Positions 10,350 to 22,079 of a DNA stretch of 64,000 nucleotides are shown one piece after another; position 1 is the first letter of the stretch, and each line of letters opens with the position of its first letter. The translations under genes were made by a program, and so were the position numbers. The notes beneath the pieces are model-generated. The model saw only the letters and a list, made by a program, of their open reading frames with translations. It was not told the origin of the DNA and ran no database searches. Source of the DNA: Crocodylus rhombifer (Eukaryota > Chordata > Crocodylia > Crocodylidae); assembly GCA_038503035.1 (NCBI GenBank), contig JAVSML010024593.1, positions 583,022-647,021 on the forward strand, read 5' to 3'.

Positions 10350-10357
10350 ATCTAAAT

Positions 10358-11225
10358 TGACACAAGTAAGAGTTTGAAGAATCATGCATTTAAGCTCCGA
10401 GATCATTTTTTTCTGGTAAGTCCCTTTTCTTCATTAGTAGAGACAGGGCTAAAAACACTAAAGGGCAGACAAGTCAGATTCAGTCCAGCACTGAGATCTA
10501 TTTCAGTTTACACCCATATGCACACAGATGATTTTTAAATTTGGGACTTTAATAATTTGTGAGACAATATGACCCAATATATCTGTCTAATTAGACATTA
10601 CATTTTAGGGTCTGTAGCTTCTGCTGGCCTGAGCACAACCCTGACTACTGGCCAGTATGCACATCCAAGACAGAGAAGCTAAAAGTGACACTGGAACACA
10701 TGCTCTAGGCCATCCTCAGGTAGCTCCATTGCCTCACTTTAGGATTTTATAGCAACTGAACTGGTCATGCTACTCAGTGCTTCCAAGTGCTGCCGTAAGA
10801 CAGTGTTGGTATGCCTATAGTTTGAACAGAATAAGAACTCTTGATTTATTTTATTCTATTAGTTGAGGTCTATCCAAGAGACCTTGTTATTTTATTTGAA
10901 TTGTTGAATACCATGAATTTTCATATACAAAACCTCCCCAAATAAGATATGCACCTTTCTTTTGGAAGGCAGAACTTGGAAAAAAAAATCTTTCTATCTC
11001 CAACTGTGTGAGTTAGAGTTAGTCCTCCTGGAAATATAAAGATATAAAATATAAAAATATATATAAATATAAAATAACAGGTACAGACATTATACTGGTA
11101 TAAGGGATTGGAAATCGATCTGTACCCATAACAGAACAGAAGTTCAGTACATACAGACTGATTTAAAAATGGCAAAACCTGGTCTAAGATTTACCCCTCT
11201 CCCCCACGTATGTGTTCTGTTCACT
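10358..11225. other. Unique AT-rich sequence
   Basis: No gene seen. An A/T-only stretch with TATAAA-like repeats lies at about 11030-11080 and is simple-sequence-like. Confidence 0.4.
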
Positions 11226-11400
11226 ATGGCTAGGTACAGACAGTCAAAAAGCCCAAGGCTGAATTGATTCAGTCCTTGCAGTTAGTCTAAGCTGTACAGA
11301 TTACACTGAAACAGAAGTGAACAGACATTTATCTTTAATTCAGGTAATGTAGCCACATGCCTGCAGTGGCTCAGGCCAGAAGCTGTGTGTTCACTTTCTC
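11226..11400. repeat. Dispersed repeat shared with 37097-37630
   Basis: The start GGCTAGGTACAGACAGTCAA, then AAAGCCCAAGGCTGA, closely matches 37097 onward. The end CCACATGCCTGCAGTGGCTC, then AGGCCAGAAG, matches 37590-37625. The two copies share ends but differ completely in the middle: about 100 bp here and about 480 bp of GC-rich tandem repeat there. Probably a class II derivative; no ends with a target duplication were found. Confidence 0.55.
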
Positions 11401-12545
11401 TTCCTGCTGCCCCTAAGGTCTCTGGCATGTGCTGTCCAGGAGGCCGGCAGCAGGACTCTGCAGGGTTTGTACATCACTTCCTCTTCCTGTTTCCAGGTGC
11501 CTCTGGGATTTGTAGTCCACAGTTGCAACCAGCAGTTCCTATAAATTCCTATAAATAAAGTGTTGTTTGCACATCACAAGCTTCTTCAAGATACTAACTT
11601 CAGGCACAACCTACAGTGCTCAAGCAATAGCTAGGGCCGTGAGAGGTTTAACACAGTACTCTACTCTTTCATATGCGTAAACAAGACAAGTGCCATCCTG
11701 GCAGCTGCATGGCATGCACAGTGTCTCCAGGGTGATTTCTTTTCCAATGAAGAAAACAGTTTCCCTGCTTCATACATGCACCAAATTTTCAGAGACTGAT
11801 TTTGGGGAGAAAGGTGCATGTAGAATGTGAGACAATATGGTATTTGAGTAACTACATTATGAAGCTCATATTTATATTTTTCCATAAAATGCCTGCGCAA
11901 AATAAGGCTCTAAATACTGTATTGTACATGAGTTCTAGGTGAAATGCACATGTAAAAAGCTGAGTGAATCATTTATGTTAAGCATTTATTTGAGTTAAAG
12001 TTTACAATTAATCTTATGCTGCATATTCATAGAATAGTATGAGTAGAGTTAAAAGTAGCAAGCATATTACTTTTAAAATTTAAGATGTATTGTAGGGTTT
12101 TATCTGGTCATCTCTGTAGCATCTGAGCACCAAATCTCTATCAGAATGAAGAACCCATTATATCACTAGTTATGTTTGTACTAAAAAAAAGAAAGAGGGA
12201 AAAAGGGGAGGCATAGATATATAGTGATACTCTGTGCATCAAGCTAACCTGCCTTTCAATTCTAAATCCATTGTACATTTCTGTACTAACAGTTACTATT
12301 ATCCAGCCCACAGACTGACTCTAGGTATAACTGATTCTTGCTATTGTCATTATCTTGAAATGTTGAACAGGGGCATTTCAACAAAAATGATACATTTATT
12401 GTTTTGTAGATCTCTTCCTCTCTCCTTTCAACATTCATCCGAGTAATTGTATCCTCTGCCTTTTCTCCAGGAAAAAGGAAATCATATCTGTATGAACCCC
12501 AGGTACTCCAATGATAGGTTCAATAATGAAAGTATAGGAAAGATT
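11401..12545. other. Unique sequence
   Basis: Nothing supported. There is an A/G-rich run near 12184-12210. Confidence 0.35.
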
Positions 12546-12547
12546 GC

Positions 12548-12640
12548 AAAAGCCAGGATTTTTTGGATAATACCTTTTATTGGACCACCTGCATAGCTGG
12601 GAAGCATTTTAGTTTTTAGGCACAAAGTTACATCTTCTGT
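12548..12640 (-). mobile_element. Penelope-like element terminal fragment
   Basis: TTTTGGATAATACCTTTTAT followed by TGGACCACCTGCATAGCTGGG resembles the terminal repeat of the PLE at 50180 (GATATCTTTTATTAGACC) and the copies at 14191 and 32640. The strand follows the 3' end orientation inferred from the 50180 copy. Only the terminal part is recognisable. Confidence 0.5.
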
Positions 12641-14150
12641 TTTGGCAAAGAGCGTTCTATAGTTTCTGAGGAACAAGACCTGGCAATGAGTACAGAGTAA
12701 ATTTTGGACCCAGAAAGTCTTGCCACTAATTTTAATGGGGTCAGGCCTTAGCATATATCTTTGGTAAGTAAAGTATTTCCACTATTGTTTGTACTGTGGT
12801 AGAACCTGGCAGCCTCAAACAAGTTGTTGTTTTAATGTACTAGCTCCTTTATACGTATAATCATAAATAAGAGCCACTTCCCTAAGAATTTCAATCCACC
12901 CCCCTTACCCTACTCCTCTTAGCTTTGCAACAAAACTAATGGAAATCACCCCTTAAATCTTTGTGAAGCTTCACTGACTCCAGTTCCAATACAACTTTAA
13001 ATTTGTGTTTGCTGAAACTGCTGAGTGCAGGGAATGTCATATGAGAGCTTCTGCAGTTCTTTGGCCATGAGTAGATAATCCTTTCTCTTCATTAACGAAT
13101 ATTTTCCTGTGTGGCTATTTAATAAATTAGGTTTTTAAACAAGTTAGTTTCAATCAATACTTTGTTTTTGTTTTGGGGATGTGACTTATTGTTAAAACTG
13201 TATTTTTGGGAATTGTAGTTAAAATGTCACAAAAGACTTTTTGAAAGTGAAATGAAAATTAAATACCTGGGTCCAAAGACTAAATACTGTGGGAAATTCC
13301 ACAATTGGTGAAATTTTCACTGAATCATCCAGCACGGCTGACAAAGCAGAATAATGTAAACCAGACTTCATCAGGCAACACTATTTATCTTATCATTATA
13401 CCCTACAATGCCTGGGGACCTTCATAGACCTACAGACTAAAGTTTGGCTTCTTTAGGGTCTGAGTCTCTTTGCAACTATGTGACCTTAGGTCAATGGGTA
13501 ATTGAGTAATATTTTACATCTCAAAATCCCCACAGATTTGCTGGGGCAAAATATTTTGCATATCCCCAAACCAAGATCTGTCTTACCTCACTTATCAAAC
13601 CAACAGCCTGGAAAAATTAGATAGAACGTGGAAGAAATGGATGTTGCTTCTTTGGTTTACTCACCCTCTTGTTGACAGAATATGGATCAAAAAGTATTTC
13701 TTATTCTTTTCATCCCCTTAAAAAAACAGAAAACAAAAACAGGGAGATTACTTAGGTCCAGTAATTTAGGATTCAATCTTAAGCAAAAACTGAAGCAAGA
13801 ATTCAAATATTGAAATAAGTTTTTAAAAAATCAGTGCACAACATGGTGCACAATTTAAACAAAAGCTTCTCCTATGTGGATTTGCAAAAAGCAAACTAAG
13901 CAAAGAGAAACAGTTTCATTTCAATATTAAAAGATTATATTTTTATGAACACAGAGATTTTACTAGTGAGTGAAAGTACATGTATTTTTTTATCTCTTAA
14001 TGCCCAACACACTAAGTGTGAAGGAATCTACTCTTCTGTGCTTAAAGCCATAAATCCCAGTAATACTAATGGTCCAACTTAGACATATAGTGCCAATGAA
14101 CTGAACTACTCAAAGGATATTAATAGGTGGGTTTTAGAGTGATGTTTTAG
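12641..14150. other. Unique AT-rich sequence
   Basis: No gene or well-defined repeat. A weak CORE/MIR-like stretch (CTATGTGACCTTAGGTCAAT) lies near 13475 and is too degraded to call. Confidence 0.35.
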
Positions 14151-14159
14151 CTGTGATGG

Positions 14160-14357
14160 TCAGGGAATTAGGAGAGAGTTAAGGACTTGTGGGAGTGATA
14201 TTTTTTATTGGACCTACTGCATAGTTGGGTTAGGGTTAGACAACCTTTTGAATACTAAGCATTCTTCTTCAGGTCAAAGAAGGAAAGCCTTGCATTCAAA
14301 AGCTTGTCTAACTTTATCCCAACTATGCTGTTGGTCCAATAAAAAATATCACCCCCC
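14160..14357. mobile_element. Penelope-like element ends arranged as a foldback
   Basis: Two PLE terminal sequences face each other. Arm one (14191-14254) contains TGATATTTTTTATTGGACC and GCATAGTTGGG. Arm two (14291-14356) is its reverse complement with few mismatches, ending CCAATAAAAAATATCACC. The roughly 36-bp spacer includes TTCTTCAGGTCAAAGAAGG. The preceding GTGATGTTTTAGCTGTGATG matches the PLE end at 32620. No protein-coding part remains. PLEs are known to carry terminal repeats in direct or inverted arrangement. Confidence 0.65.
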
Positions 14358-17300
14358 AAATGCTTGCTTCTTGCATTAATAAGCACAGCACTTAGCAGCC
14401 AACTATTATTGAGATTGTCTGTGCCTGTGTAATAGGGGTTTTTTGTCTGCTCATAACCTTGACCGATTTCTAAATGCTCAGGTTGGTATTTTCTTTGCCA
14501 AGTGTCTTCTTTAGGCTGAATTTTTATTGAAAACTTCAGCCAAAACAGTTCCTTCATTACAGAGATTGAAGCAATGAGAGAAAATTATTTTGCTCATGTT
14601 AAACAATTCTGGCAGCCTTTACTTTAACAGATCTAGCAGGGACTGGGACTGGAGCTGAGACTTTACTTTTCAGACATAATTAAGGTTCCAAATCAAGTGC
14701 TCAAATGTCAGGAAATGGCAGAATTAACCTTATTGATACAAGTAAAATTTGGTCCCTCGTGTGTACTGTGCAGTTTTTAGTTACATGATGCTTCTCTTCC
14801 CCCCACCCTGGATCTCTACTTTATTCAATGCTCAGGATAACCTGCTCTGCAGTTGCATCAGGACTGAATTGGAAATACAACTATTGTCTGTAAGATCCTT
14901 CACTTATTTGTTGCAGAAGTCAGCTAGCCTCAAGAGAAGCTGTGCACTGTACACATAAAGTACTATAATGCTAGGTATTCAGAAAAACAAAAACACTAGA
15001 CCCTAATCAATATAGATGGGACACTTAAAAATGAGTGGCAACTTTTTATATTAATCACCATTCCTCTGCTCCCAATTTGTACATGTCTTTGCCTCTCAGG
15101 AATGCAGTAAAAATAAATCCATTAATGTTTATGAAGCCTTTAGATACTGAGGTTCAGAATGCTGTAGAAAAGTAATAGTGGTATAACTCAGAACAGAGTC
15201 TGAATATTGGGCATAAATAAGGCTTGGGTCTTCACTTTGCAAATTAAGGATAAAAGAAAAGATTGAATAGCTGCTAATTAGGTGAGCACCACCTGTCCTG
15301 TGCATTAAATAAGATAAGAGATCCCACAGAAAACTATTATGCATCATGTCATTAAGGGCTGATTATTATGCATGTGCAAAAGGGGGGCCAAATTAAGATT
15401 GCACAGAAAACCTTCATCATTATAAGGTTATAAGAGCAGTTAGAATAGGAATACAGTTTTACTGTACAATAACATTAATAATACATAATTTAACATTATA
15501 GACATAATCATTGTTTTCTAGTTTTAACTAAATGGAACCTCTCCAGCAAAGTTGAGGAATTGCATTAATAAACTTATGGATATCATCAGTAATTAAGGAA
15601 AGCCAGTTTTGTGGAGTTGCTTCTTATTTTCTAGCATGTTCATTAGAAGTGTACAGTGTGTGGGAGTACTTGGCTTTACTTAGAATCTAACAGCTTTGTA
15701 TAGCATCAGTCCTAATAAGCTGTGCAAATATATTCCTTGTTCATTTGTTGTTAGCAAATTCCATGAGTATCATTTAGCAGGTTGTACATTTTGTAACCAC
15801 ACAACATGTATTCTTTCTTCTAAAAAGATCTGAGGGAACAACCAGTCTTGCACTCAAACAGGTTGAACAAAATTATTGTATCAAGTAATATATTTTGTGT
15901 ATATCTAAAACAACTGCTGTCTTATACTCAGGGACTCATTTTTATATGAATTATGGATTTATGAAGCAACATTTGTTAAGACATAATGGATACAGATTCG
16001 TTATCATGACACACACGAAGGTAAGAAAAATTGAACTCTGTTAGCATACAGTAATGAGATAATTAATTGGAGTCATTATCCCTGGATTGCTAAATACAGT
16101 TTTACTGTAGGTAGTTCAATAAAAATAGAGCTTCAGTTAGTAGATACCCTTAAACTATAAATAGGTTGGTATTATAGATTTCTATCAGTGCTTTTGTTAT
16201 AAGTGTTTAGTTCTGTTGCATCATTTAGCTGATTAGCATTATAAAGATGATGTATTTATTTGGTTTTTAGCTTCATCATTTCTCTTAAATCACTTTAGGG
16301 CTAGGTAATCCCACATCTCTATGTCACTGAAATAGAAATATCAATATCTTTTTAATGTATAATTCACCAGATGTAATATTTTTAGAACAAATATTTTTAG
16401 TCCAAGTCATGCTTTTATACTACTAGTGGCAATGTAACTCTTTTAACCAACTACATGCGTATCTTATAAAAATAATAAAATGTGCAGTAAAAAGAACTGT
16501 ATATACAGACTATAAATTAACCAGAATGTGTTAGTGACTTTATCTTACTTCGAGAAAGGTACATTTTTTCTCTCTGAAATAGTAATATATATTACAGTCA
16601 TGTGAAAACACTTTATTCTGTCTAAAACCTGAATAAAAGTTTCCCCATGTTTTAATACAAAAATCAACCAGAAATCCAAAAATAAGAGCAGCTAATGGAA
16701 ATGGCAAGCTGTGATTGTTCATAGTTCTACTAAGTATATAGTAATACTATACCACAAGCAAGAACCAAAGGAACAGGATAAATGGTAAAATCAAAGAAAA
16801 ATTCCAAGATTTGGTTCTATTCAAGCAAATTGCTTTAATCTGTAGGGAAAGGAGTTGATGCTTGTTCCTTTCTCCTCAAGCAAATTGATGTATTATTAAT
16901 TGGTATAATGGTGCCCATGTGTTTTGAGGTCAAGTATTTTAAGAATACATAATAATAACGTAATAATTATAGCAGTCAATAACTGCTATGTAGCTATGAA
17001 TACAAATGATCTAAGACAAGAAATATATTAAAGGGCAATGTGTCTACATGTTATAGCAATAATGTTACCAGAACTGATTTGGCACACTCTACCGAATACA
17101 ACACAGCCAAATGGACTGTTTGCTATGGACTGGCCACCTGCCGAAAGTGCGTCATCCTTGAGTCAGATGTTGTGGCAATATCCAATAGGTGGCCAACATT
17201 TATGAACACCTAAAAATCAAATGTATTACTAGAATCATATCATATCTGTAGATTTTGCATTACAAGGAAAATATAATCTGAATAAACTATGCTGCAGTAA

Positions 17301-17500
17301 ACATCCCTCAAGAAAGATCAGATCCAGAACTCATGGAAACTGATAAATCTCTAAAATATGAGGTGTAAAGAAGCAAAAGCAATGAGCAACTATGCAGTGA
17401 AATGCCTAGGGCATGTTCACAGGAAGTAATCTTAACCATAATAACTTTCTGCTTTACTAAATGGAGGACCTTCCACTAGGTTGATAAAGACAGAGGGTAG
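14358..17500. other. Long unique AT-rich stretch, possible conserved noncoding DNA
   Basis: No transposon, gene or RNA was recognised over 3 kb. Between about 15420 and 16320 there is a high density of TAAT/ATTA-type motifs (for example AGATAATTAATTGGAGTCAT near 16055) and no low-complexity decay, a texture often seen in conserved noncoding regions. This is an impression from composition only. Confidence 0.3.
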
Positions 17501-17734
17501 ATCTAAATCAGGGGTGGGCAGTTATTTGGGCTGGAGGATCACTTAAGGTGCTTTGGTGAGCTGTTGCAGACCAGGCCAGGTGTGGGGAGGGTGCTGACCT
17601 GGCCCAGAGCAGGGGGCCGGAGGAAGGGCCGGTGCAGTTGATCCTATCCAGCCCCAGGGGCACTAAATGGAGTGGAGGGCAGACGGGGTCTCCATGGAGA
17701 TCAGCCCAAGACCACTGCGTGCAGGGAGTGCTTG

Positions 17735-18105
17735 GGTGGGTGGATGGGATGGGGCCATGGGCAGCATGGAGCAGCGTTCAGGAGTGGGACAGGGAGGCAG
17801 GGCTGAGGCTGGGGCTGGGCCTGGGGCCAGGACCAGGGATAGGATCATGGGTCGGTTACAGCATGAAGCTGGGAACCAGGGCACAGCTGCAATCCACTCC
17901 CAACATGTCTCTGAGATGGGCACCAGTTCCCTGCCTTGTGGTTCCCTGTGAAACTGGCACCCATCGCAAAGATATGCAGGGAGTAGATAATGGCTCTACA
18001 CTGTCACTGCCCCATGATCCAGACCCCACCTGCCCATCCCACTCCTGGACACTGCTTGCTGCACACCTGCAGCCCCCTCCCATCCATCTGGCTGGGCACA
18101 CCTTG
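17735..18105. repeat. Imperfect palindrome (foldback core) inside the hAT element
   Basis: Matching inverted segments are seen in nested order around a centre at about 17940: GATGGGCACCAGTTCCC (17915) with GAAACTGGCACCCATC (ending 17965); AGGATCATGGGTCGGTTACA (17841) with CTGTCACTGCCCCATGATCC (18001); TTCAGGAGTGGGACAGG (17778) with CCTGCCCATCCCACTCCTGG; and GGTGGATGGG (17739) with CCCATCCATC (18079). The arms are roughly 150-200 bp with small indels. It is GC-rich and noncoding. Confidence 0.8.
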
Positions 18106-18235
18106 CCCAAGAGGGTCCTGGGCTTCAGTCAGTAGAGCTCCACAGATCCCCTGCCTGCCTGCTGCATCTCATGCCTCTGGCAGTGGGTGTGGGGTGGATG
18201 GGCCTGAGGTACCTGGGTAGCAGAGCCAGGGTCAT

Positions 18236-20288
18236 AGTTTTCATAGATTTCATAGACATTAGGGCTGGAAGGGGCCTCGGGAGATCATCGAGTCCAGCCC
18301 CCTGCCCAAAGGCCAGGAAGTCAGCTGGGGTCATAGGATCCCAGCAAGATAAGCATCCAATTTACTCTTGAAGGTGTTCAATGTAGGTGTTTGAACCACC
18401 TCTGCTGGCAGACTGTTCCAGACCTTGGGGGCTCGGACAGTAACGAAATTCTTCCTTATGTCCAGCCTGAAACGGTCTTGCAGGAGTTTGTGACTGTTCA
18501 ACCTCGTCATCCCTTGGGGCACTCTGGTGAACAAACGTTCCCCTAGATCCTGGTGGTCACCCCTGATAAACTTATAGGTGGCCATCAGATCACCCCTGAG
18601 CCGATGCTTTTCCAGGCTAAAGAGTCCCATGGCTCTCAGCCTGTCATTGTAAGATCTGTTTCCCTGACCTCTGATTATGCGCGTGGCTCTCCTCTGGACT
18701 CTCTCAAGCTTCTCCACATCCTTTTTGAATTGTGGAGCCCAAAACTGGACGCAGTACTCCAGCTGCGGCCTCACCAAGGCCGAGTACAAGGGGAGAATGA
18801 CGTCCCGGGATTTGCTCGAGAAGCATCTATGGATGCAAGCCAGCGTTTTGGTCGCTTTACTAGCTGCAGCATCGCATTGGAGGCTCACGTTCATCTTATG
18901 ATCAATGATGACCCCCAAGTCTCTTTCTTCTGTAGTGCTATCTAACGTAGCACTGCCGAGCCTATAAGGGTGCTGCAGGTTTTTCCTCCCAAGGTGGAGA
19001 ACCTTGCATTTTTCGGTGTTAAACACCATCAGGTTCTCGTCCGCCCATTTGCTGAGCTTGTCCAGGTCAGCCTGGATCACCCGCCTATCTTCTGGCATGG
19101 ATGCTTTGCCCCAAAGTTTGGTGTCATCGGCGAACTTGGCCAGTCCACTCCTGACTCCAATGTCCACATCATTAATGAAGATGTTGAACAGGATGGGTCC
19201 CAGGACAGAGCCTTGAGGGACCCCACTGGTCACAGGGCACCACGATGAGTGACTGCCATCAATTACAACCCTCTGGGTCCGACCACGGAGCCAGTTTCCC
19301 AGCCAGCGGATCGTGGTGGAGCCAAGGCCACAACTGGCCAGTTTGGCCAAGAGGTGATCGTGGGATACCAGATCAAAGGCTTTTTTGAAGTCAAGATATA
19401 TGACATCAATCTCTTCTCCCTTGTCCGGGTGATAGGTCACCTGGTCATAGAAGGAAATGAGATTGGTCAAACAAGACCTACCCGCAACAAACCCATGCTG
19501 GCTATCCCTTAGGATGTTAGCCTGGGCCAGTCCATCAAGGATGGCCTCCTTAATAAACTTTTCTAAGATCTTCCCCAGGATAGAAGTCAGGCTGATGGGC
19601 CTGTAGTTAGCCGGATCCACTCTCCTCCCTTTCTTGAAGATCGGCATCACATTGGCTTTCTTCCAGTCTTCGGGCACTACACCAGAGCGCCAGGAGTTTT
19701 CAAAGATCCGTGCCAGGGGCTGGGCTATGACGCTCGCCAGCTCCTTGAGTACCCTGGGGTGCAGGTTGTCAGGGCCGGCTGACTTGAAGGTATCCAGCTT
19801 CTCAAGGTGTTCCTTCACGAGGTCAGCATTTATGGAGGGTAGGGGATCCCCATCACCCGGATCTCCCTGTCCCATAGCAGGCATGGGCGTCCCATGGGAC
19901 TGATGAAAGACTGACGCAAAGTACCTATTTAATAGGTTGGCTTTTTCCTGGGCGTCAGTTGTCAGTTGCCCCGTCTGGTTTAGCAGGGGTCCAACGTTGC
20001 CCTTGCTTTTCCTCCGGCTCCCCACATATCTGAAAAAGGACTTTTTGTTGTCCTTGATGCTTGAGAAGCAACCACTCTTCTTGAACTCCCAACTCCCTGG
20101 GGTCATGGTCCCTGAGGGCCTGACCGACAAGCCTCTTGAGCTTGTCAAAGTCGGCTTTTCTGAAGTCAAGGACTTCTGTGTTGCTGACTGACTTGCCAGC
20201 TTTACGGCGGGTGGTGAAGGTGATCAGCTCGTGGTCACTGTCACCCAGCTTCCCATCGATCACTAGGTCGCCGATTAGGTTGTCCCCC
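18236..20288 (-). mobile_element. CR1 LINE (second subfamily), 5'-truncated with an internal deletion
   Basis: The 3' tail (TTTCATAGATTTCATAGACA on the plus strand at 18240) and the 3' UTR motif CGAGTCCAGCCCCCTGCC differ from the subfamily at 2942, so this is a distinct CR1 lineage. It is also seen at 41750, 47716 and 59187. The 5' side ends at about 20288, within the endonuclease C-terminus. About 240 bp between endonuclease and RT is missing at about 20061, judged against the intact ORF2 in this window. It sits inside the hAT element 17509-20572. Confidence 0.92.
18331..20062 (-). pseudogene. CR1 ORF2 fragment: RT domain and C-terminus, open for about 576 codons
   Basis: From the codons for IKDNKKSFFRYVG to the terminal LAGIL, the CR1 reverse transcriptase is open without a stop. 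Seen in order: GPDNLHPRVL, PIFKKGRRVDPANYRP, QHGFVAGRSCLTN, YLDFKKAFDLVSHD (first catalytic Asp), SGVPQGSVLGPILF, FADDTKLW (catalytic box) and LVRPQLEYC. The endonuclease domain is lost. The open frame nominally extends to 20169, but residues before IKDNKK are out-of-frame readings of upstream CR1, because the internal deletion is frame-shifting. The remaining upstream part in the correct frame (about 20063-20285) encodes DSDHELITF and FRKADFDKL of the endonuclease C-terminal side. The RT motifs look intact, but the protein cannot be complete. Confidence 0.88.
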
Positions 20289-20580
20289 AGTCCAGTGAAG
20301 GCAGCTGTGGCAGGGCATGCATCTGCTCCCAGGTGTTAGCAGTGGAGGCTGCCAGGAAGCTGAGCCCACCAGCCAGGCTGCCCCCACTACACTGCCTGGC
20401 CTTGCAGACTATAGCTCCTGCCATGCTGTGCCAGGTGGCACCTGTGTGCCTGAGGGTGACAGGACTAGCCACATTCAATGGGGCTGGGTGGGGCCAAGGG
20501 ACTCACCACGGGCTGGACTGAATCCCTGGGTGGGCCAGATCTGCCCCACAGGCTATATTTTGTCCATCCCTGATCTAACT

Positions 20581-22075
20581 AAACTTGCAGAAAACAGTAA
20601 GTCACATTCCACACCTCATTCTTTCAAACTACTTTTCTTTCTCTTAACAAACATTGAATCCTCGAGGCTCAATGCAGGCATTACACTTCTATCAGGAAAA
20701 CTGCTCCTCTCCCAATAGAAACTAGGAGGACATAGTGATTGTATGTTGAGATACAGACAGAGATATAAGAATAAACAAACAAAAGAAAATATCAGGATGA
20801 TAATTTTATGTTATCCCAGCACCCTAGCCTACTAAGCTGTAAGAATGAAACAAGCTCTCCTCCTCAGCCCAACAGGTTAGAAAGCAGCTACTGCCTCTGT
20901 CCTTCCCCTCAGGGCTTTCTGCAATTTCTCCTGTCAAAGCGAATATTCAGCCTGCTGGCCTAAAGTCATTCTCTATGTCTGGGAAAACTCAGGACAAGCA
21001 CTTGCTCCTATGGTAAGGTTTAAATATTGTTTCTTTTCTGGCCGTTTACATACAATAACACCGTTTGGTGCTACTTGTACCTAGAGACCAAACATGCCAT
21101 ATTAGTAAAAATGAATTCAAGAAAACATTCCACTATCACCTCAAAATATTGTGGGTTTATGACAACGGTTAGTCAACTCAAAGCCAAACTGTACTATATT
21201 CTCTTTATAGTGTTGCAAAGCGTATCTTCCATTAACATATCACTCAAAGAATATGCCAGCCATTCTGTTAAGTTTGATAGTTGTTAACTGGAATATGGAC
21301 TGGTAGCCAGGAATCTTGGTGTGTTCATAGGATTCCAAATTTGCTTTACATCATTTTCCAGCTGCAGTAAAAACATCAAATTATAGTTTAAGAAAGGCTG
21401 CTGAATTAGCCAATATATTTTTCTACCTGATTTATAAAATTTTTCATGCTTTTAAGTTTTCTCTGCTGTGTAATGTTATAATGGCCTTTTAACAGGCCCA
21501 TCTAATTAATTTACTAATAGGCTTCTGAAAGTAAAAAACCTAAATGACACATTGAAAATGCCAAACTTAGTAACCTCACCACAAACATCACCTTATTTTT
21601 AGTTTCACTTAATTGCATCTGCCTGTAAAGAGAAGACTGATTTATAAAAGCCTCCTAACATTCAAGGTTTATACAGTTTAGGTCCATATCTTATTTTGAT
21701 TTATATCCATAGATAGTGACCTACACATTTTATACTCACAAACCTGCTGTCTTTGATGAGTTATTGACAAGGTCTTCTTGATATGACTCACTTTTCTGTA
21801 ATATATGCTACTGTTGTTTAGGAAGTAAATATGCTCTTGACTTTTAAATGGAGATTTAAAACTTACTGTGTGTGTTTTCAGGGCATTTCATTAACACATT
21901 TTGAAAATTTTATTAATTGGCACTTAGAGAAGTGAGATTTTACTGAGTATGCTATTTAACATTATTGTACTAGATTATGTAGGATTGAAGCACTACAGAG
22001 GAAGTTTATGACTATCAGTAGGATTTTCACTGTGGTCATAAATTTATTTATTTCTGTGCTTCTGCAGCTGGTTGA
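20581..22075. other. Unique AT-rich sequence
   Basis: No repeat or gene recognised. The part around 21370-22000 again has TAATTAATT-type motifs and few repeats. Confidence 0.35.
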
Positions 22076-22079
22076 TGCA

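Larger units (their letters stand above)
17509..20572 (-). mobile_element. 3.06-kb hAT (Buster-type) element containing a CR1 insertion
   Basis: The left terminus CAGGGGTGGGCAGTTATTTG and the right terminus (inverse CAGGGATGGACAAAATATAG) match the two ends of the hAT at 46957-49590, but in opposite orientation. The flanking 8-mers ATCTAAAT (17501-17508) and ATCTAACT (20573-20580) agree at 7 of 8 bases, with TA in the centre. About 1 kb is hAT sequence, and 18238-20288 is an inserted CR1. The hAT part is GC-rich and contains a long imperfect palindrome at about 17735-18105. No transposase frame exists, so it is nonautonomous. Confidence 0.85.

Noticed and set aside
13424..13520. MIR-like remnant
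   Set aside because: Only one short block (CTATGTGACCTTAGG) resembles the family; too little to call.
17632..18220. Open frames on both strands in the hAT core
   Set aside because: The similar peptides from opposite strands arise from the palindrome and do not indicate coding.
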